The translations under genes and the position numbers were made by a program. DNA of 64,000 nucleotides from Siphonodentalium dalli (taxonomy: Eukaryota; Mollusca; Scaphopoda; Gadilida; Siphonodentaliidae): the NCBI GenBank assembly GCA_032622095.1, contig CP136065.1:110835195-110899194 (forward strand), read 5' to 3'. The first letter of the stretch is position 1; every line of letters starts with the position of its first letter. Positions 57,656-64,000 of the stretch are shown here, in pieces. The notes under the pieces were generated by a model, which worked only from the letters and a program-made list of their open reading frames with translations, made no database searches and was not told the origin of the DNA.

Positions 57656-60600
57656 ATGCCACACGCACATATAGCTATAGCCACTTGGAATTGTACTGGT
57701 CTTTCGGCATCGGCTGATTCCATATCCGGTGCCTTCTTGAATGACATGATTCACGAGAGGAACATAGATATTTGTGGTATCAGTGAACATTGGCTACACG
57801 AACACAACTCTCATATACTCGAACCTATGCTAGTCAACTACAAGTGTCACATTGTGTGTGATTTCTCTCAAAGGCTACCCCATCAGCGGGGGAGACATAA
57901 AGGTGGCGTGGCCCTTATATGGAAAGAAGTTCTAGACCCCTATGTATCAACCATACAAATTGATGACGATAGAATTTGTGGTATCCAAGTTGAATTACCT
58001 GATGCAGATTACCTATACATATTCCAAGTGTATCTACCGTCAACCAACTATACAGACGAATTTCATTTACAATATACACAAGCGCTCGGTGATATCATAG
58101 ATACTTACTTTTCTCTAGGTCATGTTATTATCATGGGCGATTTCAATTGTACTCTTTCAAGATCACGTCCGCGAGACAACTCTCTCCGCAGAGTACTCGA
58201 ACCAAAACAGTTTGTACCAGTAAATGAAAGTAACCTTTGTGCTGGCAGAAAAGCAACTTTTGTTCCTGCCACTGGTGGTGAGGGCACGTCTATTGATTAT
58301 GTGTTTTATTCACAGAGAGACATTTATATGACTCTCGTGCATGGTTAAATTATTGATGATGACGTTACTGATATTTCTAACCATAGACCAATTGTATGTT
58401 TATTCAGATGTGACATTCAAGCCGACAGTTCCAAACGGAGATCTAACTCGACCCCCTTGTATAACTGGAAGAAATTTATATCCTCACCAAACTTAATGAG
58501 TCAGTATAAATACACTCTAGCATCGCTTCTTCCACAAAGCTATAACATAAATAGCAGAGGCGATGTAGACGCTCTTTATAATAATATTATTTCAGCAATT
58601 CAACGAGCGTCGAGTGAAATAATTCCACAAAAAACATTCAAAAGCCACCTCAACCCGTTTTGGAACAGTCACTTGAAGGACTTGCACGCTCACATGACAA
58701 CAAGCAGACGGAATTGGATCACTGCTGGTAGACCTCGGGAAGTGGATCATGCATTATATGTAGAATATAAGTCTAGAAAATGCGCCTTCAGACGTGAGTT
58801 TAGGCAATGTTGCAATCAAAATTTGAGTGATCGTAACAATGAGCTAGACACCGCTGCTGAAGTAGATCAAGGGTCATTCTTTAAAATAATAAATTTTAGG
58901 CGAAATTATGAGAATAGACCAAACAAGATTTTTTAATACAACGGGGCAACTTTAAGAAATTCCTCAGAAATATCAGATGGATGGGCCGACTACTTTGAGT
59001 CACTATACAAACCATTGGTACATGATAGCTTTGACGAGAACCACCTTCAAATTGTGAACGACACCGTCGCAGACCTCGCAAATGGCCAATATTGTAAAAC
59101 GGGGAGTAACTCTAAATATGTCACTGAACCTGTACTTGAAGATGAAGTCGAGAACACGCTCAAAACACTCAACTTGAACAAAGCTTCGGGGTGGGATAAT
59201 GTTTATAATGAACACTTGGTCCTTGGTGGTACAGCATTGATCAAATGCCTAACTGCACTATTGACGGGTATCATGATGTTTTCTCATATACCAGAACCGG
59301 CTAAGATTGGGATAATCGTTCCTCTGTACAAAGGAGGCAACAAACCCCGAAAGTTATTTGACAGCTATCGCGCGATAACCCTGCTCCCTGCCATTTACAA
59401 ATTGATCGAAAAAATAATTTTATTAAGACTAGAGTATCGTGTTCCTGATATGATCAAAGTACATGCATTGCAACACGGGTTTCAGAAGGGTATCAACTGT
59501 CTCATGAACTCGTTTCTTATTTACGAATCTAAAGAATTTGCATCAGAAAACGACAGTAAGTTGTTCACATGTTTCCTTGATGTCCAGAAGGCATTTGATA
59601 CCGTATGGATAAATGGTCTTCTCTATAAACTTCATCTCCTCGGTTTTGATGAGAAAATATGGCTACTGTTTCATCAAATGCTTACAGGTACTTCTTGTCA
59701 TGTAAAATATGGGAATTGTCAGTCCAGAAAATTTCAGATAGAGCAGGGAACAAAACAAGGGGGCGTCATTTCACCTTTGTTCTACACGATCTTCGTTGAT
59801 CAGCTCTTAACAGAGCTTACAAATTCGGGAGCAGGACTAAATATGTTCTCTATAAATTGTTCATGCCCGACACAAGCCGATGATATGACCTTGATCTCTG
59901 TTTCGGAAAATGGCCTGCAGCACCTAATGAATATATGCACAAACTACAGTCGCAAATGGAGATATAAATATAATGAACAAAAGACAGTAGTTATTGTCTT
60001 CAATGAAAGCAAGAACGAGCACACTAAGGCTAGTTGTAATAGGGCATGGACTCTTTGTGGAAAACAACTGTCTGAGGTCGAGAGTTTGGTTCACTTAGGC
60101 GTCCCTATACACAAATTCAATCACAAAGGTAACGCCATAGACGTAATAAAAACAAAACTCAGATCAAGCTATTTCTCACTGTCGAACATAGGTATGTATG
60201 CAGGTGGTATAACCCCAACAAGCAGTAGGAAATTATACACATCCATAGTTTTACCAAGGGGCCTCTTCGGATGCGAACTGCTGTGTGGTATGACTGATTC
60301 TGATATTTTGTCTCTGGAAAGAACGCACCGATTTTGTCTTAAAAAGATTCAAGGTCTTCATTCTCAAACACGTACCAACATCGCAGAAGGGTTAATGGGT
60401 ATCGGAAACGCTCAAAGTTTTATTGAAAAAAAGAAGCTCCTATTTTTCAGCAGCTTGTGTACTCTCAGTACAGAGAAGGCAGCCAAATCTGTATTCTTGC
60501 TAAGACTGCACTCTTTCTTCATAACTGGTGTTTCTAAGTATTCATTCATTGCCGACATTGTAGATATCATAGAGAGCCACCAGTTGATGCCATACCTCAC

Positions 60601-61045
60601 CAATTATGTATCTCATAGTGATTTCCCAACAAAGCAGATTTGGAAAGGTATAGTGCGCAAGGCAATTTCCGATTATACAGAATCCGAATGGGAAAGCGCG
60701 GCGAGCGACAAATCACTCCATCGCTTTCATAACATGCATCCAAAGTTAACTGTCTCTCACCTGTGGCGCTGCTGTCGAAAATTCCCAAGACACAAAATAG
60801 CATACCTGACTGTGGGTGGAATCATAGCTTGTACTGGGTCCGTATCACTAACTTGTAGCAAGTGTGGTGGGGATTACGATGATCTCCCCTTACATGTTAT
60901 TATGAACTGCCCAGCGATTGCGGAATACCGCAATGATATATGGTATGAACTGATGAATAAATTCGATATTCCATGTATTCTAAAACTGGATAGCCTCAGT
61001 CCAGATATCCAATTAAATGTTTTCCTCACTGCACGGCCAAGATAA
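57656..61045 (+). pseudogene. LINE ORF2: APE endonuclease, reverse transcriptase, zinc knuckle; two in-frame TAA
   Basis: One frame of 1129 codons plus stop. The endonuclease has WNCTG (Asn12), ISEHWL (Glu44), IMGDFNCT (Asp162, Asn164), SIDYVF (Asp214) and SNHRPI (His243). RT has PLYKGGNKPRKLFDSYRAIT, motif A CFLDVQKAFDTVW (Asp642), motif B EQGTKQGGVISPLF and motif C QADDMTLI (Asp742-743, with Gln where Tyr or Phe is usual). Near the end is a CxxC-x9-H-x4-C knuckle (CSKC...LHVIMNC). It nicks target DNA and primes reverse transcription there. TAA at 58346 (just before SNHRPI) and 58934 prevent full translation. The initiator chosen is the first ATG after the TTG/ACA codons. Confidence 0.8.
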
Positions 61046-61493
61046 TTATTCGATATCATTTGTGAAGCTGACATGTTCACAGACTTCATGGTCTGTAGCA
61101 CATATTGCCTGTGGCATGCTTATCACACAATTCAGACAACAAGTCTAATCGACAACGCGGACGTCAAGTTATAAGAGCAACAGCTAAGAAACTCAACAAA
61201 ACCTTGATTGCATAGTACAAAATCTAATACATGTGTCAAAATACTATTTCATGTTCATGAACCATACATTGTATATGCATATATGCATCTGTGTACATAC
61301 AGTCAATTAGTATAACTGTCTACCTATATGTGTGTCAGCAGACTCCAGTATTTAAGCTGTATATGTGCTTGTGTTTATACGCTATAGCCTGCGGACGGTC
61401 GGCTGTGTGTGAGGTTGTGTGTGCTGATGTGTGTCATCACTGGCGATGGGCCATGCGTCTGTGCGATGTATGTATGTATGTCTGCGCGCTGTT

Positions 61494-61496
<3 letters not shown>

Positions 61497-61578
<82 letters not shown>
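61497..61578. repeat. (AT)n microsatellite in LINE 3' region
   Basis: About 36 AT dinucleotides, surrounded by TG/ATGT-rich sequence (61290-61790). Tyr-Ile frames on both strands derive from it. Confidence 0.95.
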
Positions 61579-61579
<1 letters not shown>

Positions 61580-61920
61580 GCACCGTGACATTTGAGCACA
61601 TGTATATGTATTGCATGTATGTTTTATGCGTGTATGAATATCTGTATGTGTGTGAGTATTGATATGTATGTGTGCATGCATGTATTAGAGTGGGATTTGC
61701 ATGTATGATGGCGTGCGAGTATGTACGATGGGTGTCTGTTCGTATCAATATATACATGGTGTATGCGTGTGTGGGTATGCTTGCTGAACACCTAGCGACT
61801 ATTCTTTGTTGTTATGTCCACTGTATATATGCTTACTGTTCTTGTATTATTAGAATTTCCTTTTGTCAATTTATATTATTCATAACTCTCCGTGAATGGA
61901 GGAAATAAAGATATATATAT

Positions 61921-64000
61921 ATGTTATAATTATAGCCTTACTTCATATGTGGCGGCGCTTAATTTGTTTAAAAAAAATATGTGGTCGTTGCCAACATGCA
62001 TTGGTTTGAACAATGAACACACCTTTAACAGTATTTACGTAGAAGATGAACGTATATATATTAAATGGGCTAATTTCAGTTTTGTTTCTTAGGGGAGAGC
62101 GCGAACGCAGCCCCCCTTGACTCATAAATTAAGCACCCGACTCGCAAATTTGGTGCGACCGCTGCATGGGTTCAGCTTCACCGTTGTGCAATGGTTAGGC
62201 CTCTCCCAGGGAGAACGGCATACGTGAACACCGTACCTCCTGTGCAGGTAAGTATACTGGAGGAAATTTACCAGCGATGCCACCTAATTAATATCATCAT
62301 CAAGCAAGGTGTGCTTTTATAATGATCAATATCAAAATTAAAGTTGGACTCATTAAAGGTTCAATCGGTAATGCTACACAAGCGTGTCCATTTCGATAGT
62401 TTCTATAGGTCTGCGCTAGTCAAGCAAACGTGAAATGGAAATTATTCATGATATGCCATGATATATCACGATATACCCGCAATATTGTTGTCATAAGGTT
62501 TTGCCGTCGACTGTATACGCACCGTGTACGTCGTCTTCGTCCATAGAACGTACATTGTACTTCCATTTTCTATAATCGATATAGCGCCAGTGCGAACAGC
62601 GCGGGGCAGAAATAACTGGCTCGAGTTCGTGTATCATGCCACAGTGTAATTCAGTTATATAAAGAAACGCACTAAACCCTTTGATAACCGAGTACGCGCT
62701 GGTGTTTAAGTACCACCCTAGTTAAATGGTCCTGCTAATTTTGTATATGATGGTGCAATTAAACATATTTTAAAGACATATTGTGGAATTATTTCAATGA
62801 ATAAAACCAATCTGTTAGTATCCAATCATTATCCTCATTGGAAGAATGTGAGAATGAGCTACGATTGTCGAAAATTCCACCCACATGTACTGTACCATTT
62901 CATAGAGCACAACGGTTGAACTACGCACAAATGTAAATATTTACTAATTTATTTGGGATGCGTTATTTGACATATACATTACGGTAATGATTGCGCCAAT
63001 AACAGTCACTGCGTGTAATTCGTTTATAGCATTGATGCTGTTTTCTGACTATTTGGATATATTTATCAAATTTGGGAAAATAACTTACTTTGGCCTGATT
63101 ATTTGTTATTCCGTGGGAAACACTTGATCGGAGTGTTTCACATCACTTTAATGGAATAGTTATATCACGAAGGGATCGCAGCACAAGTGATCGCACTTAC
63201 AGTTATTAATCTTCTCCCACAGTAATAGATAAACTGTTAAGTATATACAAATATATTAATATTATTTTGCAAACATGGCATTTAGCCTAAACAAAAAAGA
63301 TAAAGTAAATGTCTAATTAAATATATACATTTTTATGAGTTGCCGTTTTGTGAGATGTCATTTGGGAAAGAGTTTCATATATAGTTTCCAAAGCAACATT
63401 AACCGTGAATTCTATGATATTTGAAAATGACCAGCATAGTTACGTGAACATGTTCCATCTTTATGAAGCAGAGAATTTGTGAAATTGGAAAGTTGATTCT
63501 TCCCTTTCAATTGGTGTTCATTCAGTAAATATGACTGTCTTATGCATGTGCAATGCAGTTATGTGTTTTATACACCCAGCATACTTCGCGGTATTATTCA
63601 TTCACTAACTTCTTCTATTACGCATTTGACAATGATGGCATTTCTTTCTATTGATCAAGTGGATCACATTTACTTACCAGTTCGCTAAACAGAGTAAAGT
63701 ATCGTGCTTTTATAATTTTCGGCGTTTTTGTTCTGCTTCAACTTTTCGTTTTGTCGCCATATTTGCCGCATGTTGGTCGTCATGTTCAGTGTAAGCTGCA
63801 TCCGGATTGGCTGAGAGTGTCTACACAAACAAACACACACAAACTTGAAGTGCGATTGGCTTAAGTTTGTGGAGGAAGCAAGTCATGCTCAGTCCAGGCT
63901 TTGAAATGCCGATGTAACTCCCAGTAATAGTTCATTTGGTGGTATACCAATGCATTGGTATTACATACCTTAATAATTGGGTCCCAACTGAGTTATGCTT
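61921..64000. other. No gene recognised
   Basis: The region is AT-rich. At 62183-62203 TTGTGCAATGGTTAGGCCTCT resembles a tRNA A box, but no B box follows at the right distance, so at most a SINE fragment is possible. No ORF with recognisable content and no inverted terminal repeats were seen. Confidence 0.4.

Larger units (their letters stand above)
55441..61920 (+). mobile_element. Nearly complete APE-type non-LTR retrotransposon (LINE)
   Basis: Short 5' region, ORF1 (55531-57561), an 89-95 bp spacer, ORF2 (57656-61045) and an 870-bp 3' region with a long AT microsatellite, ending near GGAGGAAATAAAGATATATA (61899-61918). No frameshift separates the pieces of either ORF; only TAA codons interrupt them (56077, 56080, 56614, 58346, 58934). 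The clade is not assigned: motif B is QGTKQGGVISP and the YxDD box is QADD, which I cannot place with certainty. Exact ends are uncertain because no target duplication was identified. Confidence 0.7.

Noticed and set aside
62138-62260. A complete tRNA gene
   Set aside because: There is an A-box-like sequence, but no B box or acceptor pairing at the expected distance.

Overview
This is eukaryotic genomic DNA: intron-split coding exons with GT/AG borders, low overall gene density and very dense layered repeats. The repeat types (Ngaro-like tyrosine-recombinase retroelement, Helitrons, APE-type LINEs, TTAA, TA and 8-bp-TSD MITEs, foldback elements, the repeated GTCCGTCCG and GCCATGGTTTGGCGTCCG families) together with a CPES-type ethanolamine phosphotransferase gene suggest a marine invertebrate, most likely a mollusc or another lophotrochozoan. 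That assignment is inference.

Layout. 1-9.4 kb: two halves of one degraded multi-copy gene family (N-terminal half near 117-1262, C-terminal half near 7151-8794, with a FEN/PIN-like nuclease signature and a CXC-like cysteine tail). They are separated by a head-to-tail Helitron array (to 3399), a palindrome-ended inverted-repeat element (3902-5157) and a TTAA MITE (5512-6103). 9.4-14.5 kb: an inverted-repeat element rich in GCTTAAGC palindromes holds a deleted Ngaro-like retroelement with RT remnant, RNase H remnant, intact tyrosine recombinase, SGNH remnant and B1-A2-B2 split repeats. 14.6-18.6 kb: a non-autonomous LTR element on the minus strand with identical LTRs, a 5-bp target duplication and a 23-bp minisatellite. 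20-25.8 kb: a 5.8-kb foldback element carrying, in one arm, a 2.26-kb DNA element with reiterated TGTAACGTACGTGACA motifs, itself holding a TTAA MITE.

28-45 kb (perhaps to 47 kb): the only recognisable cellular gene, a ceramide-phosphoethanolamine-synthase-like membrane enzyme on the plus strand (exons 28026-28895, 31344-31466, 45102-45182). Intron 1 contains several MITEs and a tRNA-like sequence. The 13.6-kb intron 2 contains a second foldback element, unidentified repeats and a 778-bp higher-order satellite with a TA-flanked insertion. The 3' end is unresolved because of a 100-bp N gap; one candidate terminal exon is interrupted by a 1.18-kb hAT-type insertion.

46-64 kb: hAT-type elements, diverged duplications, hairpin MITEs, then three plus-strand LINE copies. 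The last (55531 to about 61.9 kb) is nearly complete: ORF1 with an RRM-like domain, and ORF2 with APE endonuclease, RT and a CCHC knuckle. It has stop codons (all TAA) but no frameshift. The last 2 kb have no recognised gene. Apart from CPES, nearly everything interpretable here is mobile DNA nested in mobile DNA.
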